Assembly: GCA_015655125.1 (NCBI GenBank)
Contig: JAATFP010000078.1
Span: forward strand, 26,608 to 90,607
DNA: 64,000 bases
Source of the DNA: Chitinophagales bacterium
Lineage (GTDB): Bacteria; Bacteroidota; Bacteroidia; Chitinophagales; Chitinophagaceae
Reading direction: 5' to 3'
Shown piece by piece: positions 9,431 to 18,602 of this stretch (its first letter is position 1; every line of letters begins with the position of its first letter). A model generated the notes under the pieces. That model had not been told where the DNA came from. It saw only the letters and a list, made by a program, of their open reading frames with translations, and did not search any database. Position numbers and translations under genes: made by a program.

Positions 9431-10093
9431 TTACGGATTTTTCCCCTTCAGCATTGGCACGAAAGAAAAATTATGAAATGTTTCTTCGTTGAAAGTACCG
9501 TCCGCATTTTTTGTGAGCCGAAGCATCCGCTGATGTTCGCCGTTTTCATCATCTACAGGAATGACCATCTTGCCGCCGGTTTTTAATTGCGCAATCAATT
9601 TTGGCGGAACAAACGGCGCAGCCGCCGTGATGATTACTTTATCGAATGGCGCAAACGTAGGAAGGCCCTCAAATCCGTCACCATAAAAAAATTTAAGATT
9701 ATGGTAAACAGATTTAAAAATATACTGCCTTGTTTTATCAAAAAGATTTTTTTGCCTTTCAATGGTAAATACTTTCGCGCCCATTTCGACGAGTACAGTT
9801 GCCTGGTAAATACTCCCGGTACCGATCTCCAGGATTTTTTCATGCGGCTTCACCTGCAATAGCTGGGTTTGGTATGCAACTGTATAAGGCTGAGAAATCG
9901 TTTGTCCATCGGAGATCGGGAACGCACGGTCCTCGTAGGCAATATTGTCCAGCGCAGTATCAAGAAAGTAATGGCGCGGGATATTGTTCATAGCTGCAAG
10001 CACAGTTTCATCGGTTATTCCCTTGCCCCGAAGCACATCCATTAATTTTTTTCTCAGCCCCTTGTGCCGGTATGTATCCTCAAATTTTCTCAT
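9431..10093 (-). CDS. pcm: Protein-L-isoaspartate O-methyltransferase
   Basis: 220 residues. Uses S-adenosylmethionine to methylate isoaspartyl residues in damaged proteins, allowing their repair; cytoplasmic. Family features are visible: MNNIPRHYFL, AYEDRAFPISDGQTISQPY (about 53-70), the SAM loop KILEIGTGSIYQATVL (about 86-101), FTIERQ, and VIITAAAPFVPPKLIAQLK. Isoleucine occupies the position that is glycine in the usual GTGSGY loop, so the glycine-rich loop is altered. Length is normal. A hairpin terminator and repeats lie between it and the upstream phosphomutase gene on the same strand. Confidence 0.93.
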   Translation of the reverse strand: MRKFEDTYRHKGLRKKLMDVLRGKGITDETVLAAMNNIPRHYFLDTALDNIAYEDRAFPISDGQTISQPYTVAYQTQLLQVKPHEKILEIGTGSIYQATVLVEMGAKVFTIERQKNLFDKTRQYIFKSVYHNLKFFYGDGFEGLPTFAPFDKVIITAAAPFVPPKLIAQLKTGGKMVIPVDDENGEHQRMLRLTKNADGTFNEETFHNFSFVPMLKGKNP

Positions 10094-10109
10094 AGCAACC
10101 GCAATATAA

Positions 10110-10254
10110 TTTATAATTAATAATTGATAACTGATAATGAATAACCTTCATTTAACTGCCCGCGATAATATTCCAGGCTCTTTTAAATTCAAAAGAGGAT
10201 ACATATCATATCCTCTTTTTAAGAAAAAAATTATTAACTATCAACTATCAATTA
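10110..10254. repeat. Inverted pair of TAATTGATAACTGATAA-type words
   Basis: AT-rich degenerate tandem words (ATTAATAATTGATAACTGA, about 10114-10132) face a roughly complementary block (TTATTAACTATCAACTATCA, 10231-10250) about 100 bp away, with a terminator hairpin between. The same word family recurs at 59397-59549. Confidence 0.5.
10191..10220 (-). terminator. Intrinsic terminator after the phosphohexomutase gene
   Basis: AAAAGAGGATA (10191-10201) pairs with TATCCTCTTTT (10209-10219) around a 7-nt loop: an 11-bp stem flanked by A/T runs. It lies just downstream of the phosphomutase stop on the minus strand. Confidence 0.75.
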
Positions 10255-11973
10255 CACCCCTAACTCCTTCTCGATCCGCTTGATCTTTTCATCAAGGGCC
10301 TTTTCCGTCACATCAAAATATTCTGCGCCCGCCAATGTTGTATTTACGCTGAAATAATATTTGATCTTCGGTTCCGTACCGCTTGGACGTGCAGAGATTA
10401 CACTTCCATCGTGCAAAATATATTGCAGCACATTGCTCTTCGGAAGATCGATCGTCCATTCGGTTCCGTCGATCAGGTTTTTTCCCTTTTGCGTTTCATA
10501 ATCCAGGAACTTTTCTACTTCGATGCCGTCAAATTTTCGTGGCGGGTTGTTCCTGTCTTCTTCCATCATCTTCGCAATTTCCGCGGCTCCGTTCATACCT
10601 TTTTTCGTGATGCTGATGAGGTTCTCTTTGTAAAAACCATACTGCACGTAAAGATCCACGAGTTTATCAAAAAGCGTACGACCCTTATTTTTTTCATACG
10701 CAGCCATTTCACAGATCAGCGCAACTGCACTTACAGAATCTTTGTCGCGCACTTTATCACCGATCATCAAACCAAAACTTTCTTCGCCGCCGACAATATA
10801 ATTTTCTTTGCCTTCTTTTTCTTTGATCAGCGAAGCGATCCATTTGAAACCGGTCAATACGTTGTAACACGCCACACCATTGGCTTCCGCAATCTTATCG
10901 ATCATGTTGGTGGTAACAATCGTTTTCACCACCATATCATTCGGCTGCGCAATGCCTTTGGCTTTGCGGGCCTCGATCATATAATTAAATGCCAGCAAAG
11001 CAGTCTGGTTGCCGTTCAACAGGATCCATTCGCCTTTGTTATTTTTTACACCAACGCCTACCCTGTCGGCATCCGGGTCTGTTCCTAACAAAATATCCGC
11101 ATCCAGTTGTTCTGCCTGTTTGAGACCAATACTCATCGTTTCCTTTTCTTCCGGATTCGGGTAGATCACCGTTGGAAAGTTGCCATCCGGCTCCGCCTGT
11201 TCCTTCACGATATGGACATTGGTAAACCCGAATTTTTGCAATGCGCCCGGCACCAGCATAATGCCCGATCCATGGATCGGCGTATAAACGATCTTCAGAT
11301 CGTGCTGGCTCTTAATCACATCGGGATACACGCTCAGTTCTTTCACCATTTCCAGGTACGCTTCATCCACTTCCTTACCAATAATCGTGATGTTACTTTC
11401 TCCACCACTCCATTTCACATCATCTGGTGAAGTGATCTTTTCTACTTCCACTATCACGTTCGTATCGTGCGGAGATACCATCTGCGCACCGTCATCCCAA
11501 TATGCTTTGTAGCCATTGTACTCTTTTGGATTATGACTCGCCGTACACACCACGCCACCTTTGCAACCGAAGTAACGGATAGCGAAACTCAGTTCCGGCG
11601 TGGGTCGCAGGCTTTCAAACAAATAAACTTTTATACCATTTGCCGCAAAAACGTTGGCAGTGATCTCTGCGAAATCGCGGCTGTTATTTCTGCAATCGTG
11701 TGCGATCGCAACGCTGATCTCACCGGTAAAACATTGCTTCAGATAATTAGCGTAGCCTTGTGTGGCCATGCCTACGGTATATTTATTCATCCGGTTGGTG
11801 CCAATGCCCATGATGCCACGAAGTCCACCCGTACCAAATTCGAGGTTTTTGTAAAATGCATCGGCGAGCTCATCGGGATTTTCCTTCTCCATTTTGCGGA
11901 TCGCTTCTTTAGAAGCTTCATCATAGTTGCCCTCCAGCCATTTGTCTATTTTGTCTTGAATATTCTTATCCAT
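10252..11973 (-). CDS. Phospho-sugar mutase (phosphoglucomutase/phosphomannomutase)
   Basis: 573 residues from ATG 11973. Interconverts hexose 1- and 6-phosphates via a phosphoserine intermediate; cytoplasmic. Visible in order: FGTGGLRGIMGIGTNRMN near the N-terminus, the catalytic serine loop CTASHNPKEYNGYKAY (Ser about 146), the Mg2+ loop GTDPDADRVG (about 295), the sugar-specificity loop VGGEESFG (about 375) and the phosphate-binding SARPSGTEPKIKYYF near the C-terminus. This is the long (about 570-residue) PGM2-like subfamily. The frame extends eight residues upstream, but MDKNIQDKI is the likelier start. Whether glucose- or mannose-phosphate is preferred cannot be read from the sequence. 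Confidence 0.93.
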   Translation of the reverse strand: MDKNIQDKIDKWLEGNYDEASKEAIRKMEKENPDELADAFYKNLEFGTGGLRGIMGIGTNRMNKYTVGMATQGYANYLKQCFTGEISVAIAHDCRNNSRDFAEITANVFAANGIKVYLFESLRPTPELSFAIRYFGCKGGVVCTASHNPKEYNGYKAYWDDGAQMVSPHDTNVIVEVEKITSPDDVKWSGGESNITIIGKEVDEAYLEMVKELSVYPDVIKSQHDLKIVYTPIHGSGIMLVPGALQKFGFTNVHIVKEQAEPDGNFPTVIYPNPEEKETMSIGLKQAEQLDADILLGTDPDADRVGVGVKNNKGEWILLNGNQTALLAFNYMIEARKAKGIAQPNDMVVKTIVTTNMIDKIAEANGVACYNVLTGFKWIASLIKEKEGKENYIVGGEESFGLMIGDKVRDKDSVSAVALICEMAAYEKNKGRTLFDKLVDLYVQYGFYKENLISITKKGMNGAAEIAKMMEEDRNNPPRKFDGIEVEKFLDYETQKGKNLIDGTEWTIDLPKSNVLQYILHDGSVISARPSGTEPKIKYYFSVNTTLAGAEYFDVTEKALDEKIKRIEKELGV

Positions 11974-11994
11974 ATGGTGCTGTTTTAAAGTCTT

Positions 11995-12002
11995 CAAAAG
12001 TA
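11995..12002 (-). promoter_or_regulatory. -7 box for the phosphohexomutase gene
   Basis: TACTTTTG on the minus strand, 21 nt upstream of ATG 11973. It fits the TAnnTTTG consensus of the Bacteroidota primary sigma factor. Confidence 0.5.
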
Positions 12003-12034
12003 TAATATTAGTATGTTATTCAGAGCATTAAAGT

Positions 12035-12042
12035 TATTTTTG
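12035..12042 (+). promoter_or_regulatory. -7 box for the DUF2279 gene
   Basis: TATTTTTG on the plus strand, six bases before ATG 12049. This position argues for the 12049 start over the upstream ATG at 12013, which would lie inside the promoter. Confidence 0.45.
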
Positions 12043-12048
12043 TTTTTT

Positions 12049-13179
12049 ATGAACCAAGCTGACCTTTTTGGCACTCTATCATCTTTATTTGCTGCGGCAA
12101 ATAAAAGCGCTATATTCAGCCGCCTTTCCGCATTGATCCTTCTTTTGATGTGTGCAAACCTTACCGTACCTGCGCAAACAAATGTTCCACTTATTGTACC
12201 AGAAAAAAAAGACAGTCTCCTCAGTAACATAACCGATGCGCCCTCGAACACCGTTATAAATAATGTCGGTTTTACCGGGCCGATAAGGTGCTTATTTTTA
12301 GAGCCCGGTAATTATTATTATGTGCCGCGTGCAAAAATAAAAAGTCGGGTCAAAACCATCGCTATCGTAAACATCGCCGGCTACAGTGCAGCAATGGTGG
12401 GGCTTTACGCAGCATGGTACAAAGATTATCCGCAGGGGAAATTTCATTTTTTTAATGATAATGCCGAATGGAAAGGCATCGATAAATTAGGTCATACTTA
12501 CAGCGCCTATGCCGAAAGTAAGGCCAGCATGGAACTCTGGCGCTGGACAGGTATTGATCGCAAAAAAAGAATTCTTATCGGCGGCTTCAGTGGCGCTATC
12601 TATCAGACAACGATCGAAATACTGGATGGATTCAGTAAAGAATGGGGCTGGAGCTGGGGCGACTTTGGTGCAAATATTATCGGCAGTTCGATGCTCGTCG
12701 CCCAAGAATTTGCCTGGAACGAACAGCGCATCCAGTATAAATGGTCATTTCACCGCAAAACTTACAAAGATCCGCGGCTCAACGCCCGCAGCGATGATAT
12801 TTTCGGCAAAAGCGATCCTGAACGGTTTTTAAAAGATTACAACGGGCAAACTTATTGGCTAAGCACAACGCTTAAGCCGTTCTTTCCGGGTTCACGTATT
12901 CCCGCATGGCTCCAGGTTTCGGTCGGAACGGGCATTGAAGGCGTCTTCGGTGCCAGGAGCAATATCGCAAAAGATGAAAATGGAAACGTCACTTTCGATG
13001 CATCCGGTGTTCCGCGTCGCAGGCAATGGTACCTTGCGCCGGATGTTGATCTCACAAAAATCAAGACAAAAAAGATAGGGATAAAACTGGCGCTTACTTT
13101 ACTCAACATCATTAAGTTTCCTACGCCATCCTTGGAATACAGCCGTGGAAAAATGAGTTTCAACTGGTTTCACTTTTAA
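12049..13179 (+). CDS. DUF2279 (YfiM-like) envelope protein
   Basis: 376 residues from ATG 12049. A hydrophobic stretch at about residues 25-42 (LSALILLLMCANLTVPAQ) looks like a signal peptide with an unusually long n-region. The DUF2279 core is clear: NDNAEWKGIDKLGHTYSAY (about residues 140-158), a conserved histidine, then SGAIYQTTIEILDGFSKEWG and WSWGDFGANIIGSS. Bacteroidota members are predicted outer-membrane or periplasmic proteins of unknown function. The C-terminal 120 residues (WLQVSVGTGIEGVFGAR and a terminal aromatic, KMSFNWFHF) look like membrane beta-strands. Divergent from the phosphohexomutase gene. Confidence 0.8.
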   Translation: MNQADLFGTLSSLFAAANKSAIFSRLSALILLLMCANLTVPAQTNVPLIVPEKKDSLLSNITDAPSNTVINNVGFTGPIRCLFLEPGNYYYVPRAKIKSRVKTIAIVNIAGYSAAMVGLYAAWYKDYPQGKFHFFNDNAEWKGIDKLGHTYSAYAESKASMELWRWTGIDRKKRILIGGFSGAIYQTTIEILDGFSKEWGWSWGDFGANIIGSSMLVAQEFAWNEQRIQYKWSFHRKTYKDPRLNARSDDIFGKSDPERFLKDYNGQTYWLSTTLKPFFPGSRIPAWLQVSVGTGIEGVFGARSNIAKDENGNVTFDASGVPRRRQWYLAPDVDLTKIKTKKIGIKLALTLLNIIKFPTPSLEYSRGKMSFNWFHF

Positions 13180-13182
13180 TCA

Positions 13183-13325
13183 AAGATTTTAAAAGATTTT
13201 GCGGATTACACAGATCGCGTTCAAAAACCAGCCTGTTGCTAAATAAAATCAAGAAGAAACCAACTCGAATGATTCTCCTTCTGTGAAATCAAAAAATCAA
13301 TAAAAATCTGTGTTTATTTTATTTA
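13183..13325. repeat. GATTTTGCGGATTACACAGA-type repeat with inverted partner
   Basis: The gap holds AAAGATTTTAAAAGATTTTG and GCGGATTACACAGAT (to 13217), then a partly complementary ATCAATAAAAATCTGTG block (about 13297-13313). Related words occur at 58347-58450 and 60040-60076. Confidence 0.45.
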
Positions 13326-13519
13326 CCGATTTGGTTGATCGAGTATGCAGGTGTGGTAATAAAAATATCGGTGCGGATATTCCGGATGTCTTCTTCAGTG
13401 ATCACATCGTTTACATCGGAGAGGTGCTTGCGGATTTTTTCTTTAGTGGAAGTATCAACTAAAATTTGCGAGACAGTTTCAGCAGCGTTCATGATGATTT
13501 TTTTCAGTTTCTGGCTCAT
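13319..13519 (-). CDS. Small hypothetical protein
   Basis: 66 residues: an N-terminal basic amphipathic helix (MSQKLKKIIMNAAETVSQIL), then an acidic and polar region (SDVNDVITEEDIRNIRTDIF). Composition and codon use look like a real gene, and the hydrophilic pattern is not that of a random frame. No signal peptide or membrane segment. I do not recognise the family. An alternative start is the ATG at 13492. It is separated from the S46 peptidase by about 270 bp without a gene. Confidence 0.55.
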   Translation of the reverse strand: MSQKLKKIIMNAAETVSQILVDTSTKEKIRKHLSDVNDVITEEDIRNIRTDIFITTPAYSINQIGK

Positions 13520-13789
13520 ATCCGAAAATTTTATAAAATAAATGTAAGCCTTAATTCAGAAGCGTTATTTACATTTTCTGCACAAGTGCCACGCAAAATT
13601 ATCTATAATAATTTATTGATTTACAATCATTTCAAGGCTTAACAATTCGGTAATATTGGGAAAAACTCTCATTATGGTTTTTAATATTTTAGCTTAAATT
13701 AGTTTCAAATCTTTTTTAATTAGGATTTCTTCAATTAAAAAAGAAAACCGTTGTGGCTTCCTCTTTGCAAATTATTGAATTGGTAATTC

Positions 13790-15970
13790 TTACTTCTTAA
13801 TTTTTGATTGTTTCGGATACACGATCTTCATCTCCTCCACCAACCTTGTTGCGCCCGCAAACTTATCGACGATAAAAAGCACATAGCGTATGTCTACCAT
13901 GATATTCCTGCATATACTTGCATCATAGTTGATATCACTCATCGTTCCTTCCCATACTCGATCGAAATTTAAACCGATAAGATTGCCATAACCGTCCAAC
14001 ACCGGGCTGCCTGAATTTCCACCTGTTGTATGATTGGTGGCGATGAAGCAAACAGGCATTACGCCATTTTTCCCGTACCGTCCGTAGTCTTTATTTTTAT
14101 ATAATGTCCGTAATTTTTCCGGAACATCAAATTCATAATCACCGGGCTTGTATTTTTCCATCAGTCCCTCCATATCGGTAAAGTATTCATATTTCACCGC
14201 ATCGCGCGCGGTATAGCCCTGTACTTTTCCGAAGGTTACGCGCAAAGTGCCGTTGGCATCGGGGTAGAATTTTTTATCTTTCATCACTTCCATCTGCGCC
14301 TGCATGTAAGTACGTTGTAATTTGTTGATACTATCTTGTAGTTTATTTAGCGAAACCTGAACACTTTTCTGGTACGTCGATTGCATGTCACGAAAAACTT
14401 TCAGCGCATCAAATGCGTTAATTGATACGACTGCTTCTGCGGGCGGCTTTGAGAAGATTTCATCCAGTGACGCTTTTGTAAAGAGCCCGGATTGGCTATA
14501 CAATTTACCGGCAAGGGATGAGTAACTATCATCCGAAGCATCCAGCCATTGCAGCAATACAGGCGACACATATTCTTTCTGCTGGTCCTTCACATACATT
14601 TCAGCCATCACTTCAAAAACAGATTTGTCTACCGCCGGGCTAAATTCTTCCAGCAATGATGAGATGGCGGGCTGCGAAATTTTCAGCCTCTCATTAAAGC
14701 CTTTTTCACCATTTTTCTCAAATGCAGTTGTGAGTGCATTCAATTGCATCGCGATCGTGTTTAATTCAATTTTTGCAGTAATTTCTGTGTAATAGTCACG
14801 CGCCAATGCGTACAGGCTGATGGCTGTATAGGCTGCGTCAAGATCATTCACCAGATTTCCATATTTTTCTTTCCATGCGGCATTTGCCAAAACACGCTTT
14901 TGAAATTCGGCCTCATACAATTTTTTCTTCGCAACACCATCCGTTCTTGTTAATCCCAATACTTCGCCCTGCCATTTTTTATACGCATTCTCGATCGACG
15001 CATATTTTGCAGCATATTGTATTTTAATCGTTTCGTCTTTGCGCATATAATGATCGATCACGTTGAGTGCCTTGTCGCGGATGGCAATCTTCGCAGGATC
15101 ATTTATCGTGCGGATCTGCTCTACTGCCGCACTGTAGAGATATTCAGTCGTTTTTCCCGGAAATCCGAATACCATCGTAAAATCATTTTCGGCAACACCA
15201 TCCAGGGAAACCGACAAAGATTTTTTTGGTGTATAGGGAACATTGTCAGCAGCGTATTCTGCTGGTTTGTTATCTTTTGAGGCATAGATCCGGAACATGC
15301 TAAAATCGCCTGTGTGTCGTGGCCACACCCAGTTATCGGTATCTTTGCCAAAATTGCCAATGGCGGCTGGTGGTGCGCCAACTAAGCGCACATCGCGAAA
15401 AGTTTCGGTGATGAACAAATAATATTGGTTGCCTTCAAAAAATCCGCGAACAAAAGCATCTTGCGCACTTTCCTTTTTTGCATTCTTTTTTATTTCGTTC
15501 ATGTTCTGATCGATCAGGCGCTGCCTGTCTGCTTCTGGCATTTGTGCCGAAACGCCATTCAATGCTGCCTTTGATACATCATCAATGCGCACTATAAAAG
15601 TGACGAACAATCCTTTATTGATTAACTCGGAAGCGTAATCTTTCGCCCAAAACCCATCGCGTATATAATTATTTTCAAGCGATGAATGATTTTGTACCGC
15701 ATCAAAACCGCAATGATGATTGGTAAGCAGCAGCCCTTTTGAAGAAATGATTTCACCGGTACAGAAGCCGCCAAAACTTACCACTGCGTCTTTCAGACTT
15801 CCCCTGTTGATGCTGTAAATATCTTCGGCCCTGATCTTCATGCCAAGACTTTTCATACGCGGCTCGTTCAATTTACCTAGCAACTGGGGCAGCCACATGC
15901 CTTCATCAGCGCGGGAAAGGAATGGGATGATGATCAGTAATAGAAGCAGAACATGTTTTGTATATTTCAT
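13790..15970 (-). CDS. S46 dipeptidyl-peptidase, DPP11-like (acidic-specific)
   Basis: 726 residues with an N-terminal signal peptide (cleavage about SRA-DEG), so periplasmic. S46 serine peptidases remove dipeptides from the N-terminus of peptides. The triad is visible: His85 in LLTNHHCGFDAV, the aspartate in WVWPRHTGDFSMFRIYASK (about 225), and Ser653 in TTGGNSGSPVLDGYGN. Eighteen residues after the serine is an arginine (LNFDRVWEG). In the family this position (673 in the Porphyromonas enzymes) is Arg in DPP11, which prefers Asp/Glu at P1, and Gly in DPP7. The call DPP11 therefore rests on known family biology plus the observed residue. Length is normal. Transcribed alone. Confidence 0.92.
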   Translation of the reverse strand: MKYTKHVLLLLLIIIPFLSRADEGMWLPQLLGKLNEPRMKSLGMKIRAEDIYSINRGSLKDAVVSFGGFCTGEIISSKGLLLTNHHCGFDAVQNHSSLENNYIRDGFWAKDYASELINKGLFVTFIVRIDDVSKAALNGVSAQMPEADRQRLIDQNMNEIKKNAKKESAQDAFVRGFFEGNQYYLFITETFRDVRLVGAPPAAIGNFGKDTDNWVWPRHTGDFSMFRIYASKDNKPAEYAADNVPYTPKKSLSVSLDGVAENDFTMVFGFPGKTTEYLYSAAVEQIRTINDPAKIAIRDKALNVIDHYMRKDETIKIQYAAKYASIENAYKKWQGEVLGLTRTDGVAKKKLYEAEFQKRVLANAAWKEKYGNLVNDLDAAYTAISLYALARDYYTEITAKIELNTIAMQLNALTTAFEKNGEKGFNERLKISQPAISSLLEEFSPAVDKSVFEVMAEMYVKDQQKEYVSPVLLQWLDASDDSYSSLAGKLYSQSGLFTKASLDEIFSKPPAEAVVSINAFDALKVFRDMQSTYQKSVQVSLNKLQDSINKLQRTYMQAQMEVMKDKKFYPDANGTLRVTFGKVQGYTARDAVKYEYFTDMEGLMEKYKPGDYEFDVPEKLRTLYKNKDYGRYGKNGVMPVCFIATNHTTGGNSGSPVLDGYGNLIGLNFDRVWEGTMSDINYDASICRNIMVDIRYVLFIVDKFAGATRLVEEMKIVYPKQSKIKK

Positions 15971-16022
15971 ATGTCAGGTGAATAAGTGAATAAACGCAAA
16001 ACCTCATAAACCATCTGAAATC

Positions 16023-16505
16023 CTATCCAAGCCTCGCCCCTTGCACCTCTCCATCAACCACATCCACTACAATATTCTCCTGCAGTGTTGTTGAAACGGA
16101 AAGCCCCACATAATTTACCGCCACCGGAAATTGCTTGTGGGTTCTTTCTACGAGGGCGAGCGTTTGAATTTGCCTGGGATATTGCAGCAGCAATGGTTTA
16201 AGCGCGTATAACATGGTGCGGCCACTGTTGGCAACATCGTCTACCAACAGGATAGTTTTGTTATTGAAATCCACTGCTTCGCTGAGTTTTATTTCGGCTG
16301 GGTTTTTCTTGTCTATCTCTAATGATAATACGCGGATAAAGCCGGTATAAACCTCCGGCAAATATTCTTCAATTTTTTTTGCGATAAAAATCCCGTTTTC
16401 CCTGATGCCAATGAGGATCAGTTCCTTCGTTTCATAATTGCGTTCGGCCACTTCCAGCGCCATGCGACGAAGTTTTTTATCGGCAGTATGTTTATCTAAG
16501 ATCAT
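16023..16505 (-). CDS. PyrR-type phosphoribosyltransferase
   Basis: 160-residue type I phosphoribosyltransferase, cytoplasmic. The PRPP-binding motif is TILLVDDVANSGRTMLYAL (about residues 84-102). The N-terminal part (KLRRMALEVAERN, LILIGIRENGIFIAKKI) and C-terminal LVERTHKQFPVAVNYVGLS match the PyrR/uracil-hypoxanthine group. The C-terminal end VDGEVQGARLG is shortened compared with Bacillus PyrR. Possible roles are pyrimidine or purine base salvage, or regulation; the sequence does not decide. It lies 53 bp upstream of the S46 gene on the same strand and could be co-transcribed. Confidence 0.82.
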   Translation of the reverse strand: MILDKHTADKKLRRMALEVAERNYETKELILIGIRENGIFIAKKIEEYLPEVYTGFIRVLSLEIDKKNPAEIKLSEAVDFNNKTILLVDDVANSGRTMLYALKPLLLQYPRQIQTLALVERTHKQFPVAVNYVGLSVSTTLQENIVVDVVDGEVQGARLG

Positions 16506-16624
16506 CCGTTTTTATTTTTTATATATCCTGTAAAGTTTGTAAAACCTAGCAGGTTTACCCCAAAAATATCCAATATACCATTGTAAAAGCTAAATTTTCT
16601 ATCTAGCCAACACAAACTTCGATT

Positions 16625-17941
16625 ATGCAGTATTTACCGCAGGTAATTTTTCTTTTGCTCGTTATAGGTTCCGGTTTATTATTTGCAAAAAATATCATGC
16701 AGATCCGGCGAAATATTTTGCTGGGTAAAGATGAAGACCTGACCGACAACAAGTCTTTGCGCTGGAAGAACATGGCCCTGCTGGCGCTCGGCCAAAAGAA
16801 AATGTTCCGCAATCCCCTCGTTGCCGTACTGCACTTATTTGTATACGTAGGTTTTGTGATCATCAACATTGAAGTGCTGGAGATTATTCTAGATGGAATT
16901 CTTGGAACCCACCGGTTATTTCTTCATTCGCTTGGCAGCTTTTATACTTTTCTCATCAACTCATTCGAAATACTGGCGGCGGCTGTATTGATCTCGTGCG
17001 CGATCTTTTTGATCCGCAGGAACGTCATCAGGCTGAGACGTTTTATAAGCAGGGATCTTAATGGCTGGCCGCGCAGCGACGCCAACTATATCCTCATTAC
17101 GGAGATCGTACTGATGAGTCTTTTCATCACTATGAACGCAGCGGATCGCGCTTTGCAACTGCAGGGTTCGGAGCATTATCATGCCACCGGAAGGTTTATC
17201 GTTTCCGGTGGAATTTCTTCTTTATTTGCAAATATATCTGTGTCCACACTGATCATCATCGAAAGGAGTTGCTGGTGGCTGCACATCATTGGCATTCTCG
17301 CGTTTTTGAATTACTTACCTTACAGCAAGCATCTTCATATCATGCTGGCTTTTCCAAATGCCTATTTTGCCCGCCTCCGGCCCTTGGGAGAAATGAAGAA
17401 TATGGAAAATGTGCAAAACGAAGTGAAGTACATGATGCAGCCGGAACTTGCGCCAACAGGCGATGCTCAACCGATGAAGTTTGGTGCCAAAGACATCATG
17501 GATCTTAGCTGGAAAAATTTACTGGACGCATACAGCTGCACCGAATGCGGACGTTGTTCCGCTGCCTGCCCGGCCAACCTAACCGGTAAATTATTAAGTC
17601 CGCGAAAAATCATGATGAATACCCGCGACCGCGCGACGGAAGTTGGAGAAAATATTAAAAAGAATAAAGAATTTGTTGCTGATGGCAAAACATTAGTAAA
17701 CGATTATATCACTGTAGAAGAACTTCGCGCATGCACCAGTTGCAATGCCTGCGTACAGGAATGTCCTGTAAGCATCAACCCATTGGAGATCATATTGGAA
17801 CTTCGTCGGAGCCTCATCATGGAAGACAGTAATGCGCCACAGGAATGGAACGGCATGTTCAGCAACATCGAAAATAATTTCGCGCCGTGGAAATTAAGCC
17901 CCGATGACAGGGATAAATGGGCGATCGAGATGGAAAGCTGA
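16625..17941 (+). CDS. Membrane (Fe-S) protein, HdrC/NarI-like half of an electron-transfer pair
   Basis: 438 residues. About five transmembrane segments in the first 240 residues are followed by a cytoplasmic domain with two 4Fe-4S motifs: CTECGRCSAACP (about 304-315) and CTSCNACVQECP (about 370-381). It resembles the N-terminal half of Bacteroidota and Deltaproteobacteria heterodisulfide-reductase-related membrane proteins, thought to pass electrons between quinone and a soluble flavoprotein or ETF. Its usual partner, a CCG-domain protein, is found at 21465, separated by four minus-strand genes. The electron donor is not known. Confidence 0.85.
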   Translation: MQYLPQVIFLLLVIGSGLLFAKNIMQIRRNILLGKDEDLTDNKSLRWKNMALLALGQKKMFRNPLVAVLHLFVYVGFVIINIEVLEIILDGILGTHRLFLHSLGSFYTFLINSFEILAAAVLISCAIFLIRRNVIRLRRFISRDLNGWPRSDANYILITEIVLMSLFITMNAADRALQLQGSEHYHATGRFIVSGGISSLFANISVSTLIIIERSCWWLHIIGILAFLNYLPYSKHLHIMLAFPNAYFARLRPLGEMKNMENVQNEVKYMMQPELAPTGDAQPMKFGAKDIMDLSWKNLLDAYSCTECGRCSAACPANLTGKLLSPRKIMMNTRDRATEVGENIKKNKEFVADGKTLVNDYITVEELRACTSCNACVQECPVSINPLEIILELRRSLIMEDSNAPQEWNGMFSNIENNFAPWKLSPDDRDKWAIEMES

Positions 17942-18031
17942 CGGACGTTTTTCTGCGAAAAAATGCAACGATAGCAGAATGATTTCAAATAAAGTCCAGA
18001 TTGCGTAGCCGCGCTTCTGCCGCAATAGAGC

Positions 18032-18415
18032 TCAATTAAACTTCTTTGCACGCAATTCTGCTATCGTTTGCGGTTCACATGCATTACTTAAAGGTGTAAT
18101 AGTAATCAGATATTTTCCAAACAGCGGACTATGGTCCACGATCATCAGAGCAGCATGTTGCAGGTACGTAAAATGATCCGCAGAAAAGGGTATGGTTTCC
18201 GGAATATGATGTCTCGCAATATCCGGGTGCAACAAATAAACGACGGAGAGGCCAGTCATTTTTAAAGTGATAATATGCACTTCCGAATTCATTTTTTTGT
18301 AAACTCCTTTAGCTCGAAATTCAATGGATGCGTCAAAACAAACGGCATCGTCCTGCGCTGCTTCGAGGTTGAAATCATTGATAAAATCACTTAAAAGACT
18401 TTCGCGTGTTTTCAT
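18032..18415 (-). CDS. Hypothetical protein
   Basis: 127 residues, soluble, no signal peptide. Begins MKTRESLLSDFINDFNLEAA and includes MNSEVHIITLKMTGLSVVYL and HFTYLQHAALMIVDHSPLFG. Codon use and composition look coding. I do not recognise a family. It is the first of four minus-strand genes lying between the two halves of the Hdr-like pair, and it sits alone with about 190 bp on its upstream side. Confidence 0.55.
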   Translation of the reverse strand: MKTRESLLSDFINDFNLEAAQDDAVCFDASIEFRAKGVYKKMNSEVHIITLKMTGLSVVYLLHPDIARHHIPETIPFSADHFTYLQHAALMIVDHSPLFGKYLITITPLSNACEPQTIAELRAKKFN

Positions 18416-18602
18416 ACACTAACATTTTATTACCGGCTTATAATCCTGGCCGGACATATAGCAAACAAAAAACAATGCCAATTTAATTTCAGATCACCAG
18501 GGTCTTTGATCCTCCCTTGGAAAATAACATTAAGTTAATGTAAGTTAGAGGTATGGTAGACAAACCTGTTTGATCTTATTACTGGGACCGATCTTCGCTC
18601 AT

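Noticed and set aside
10411..11088. 225-residue plus-strand open frame
   Set aside because: It lies fully antisense to the well-supported phosphohexomutase gene, and its His/Phe-rich composition is typical of an antisense shadow.
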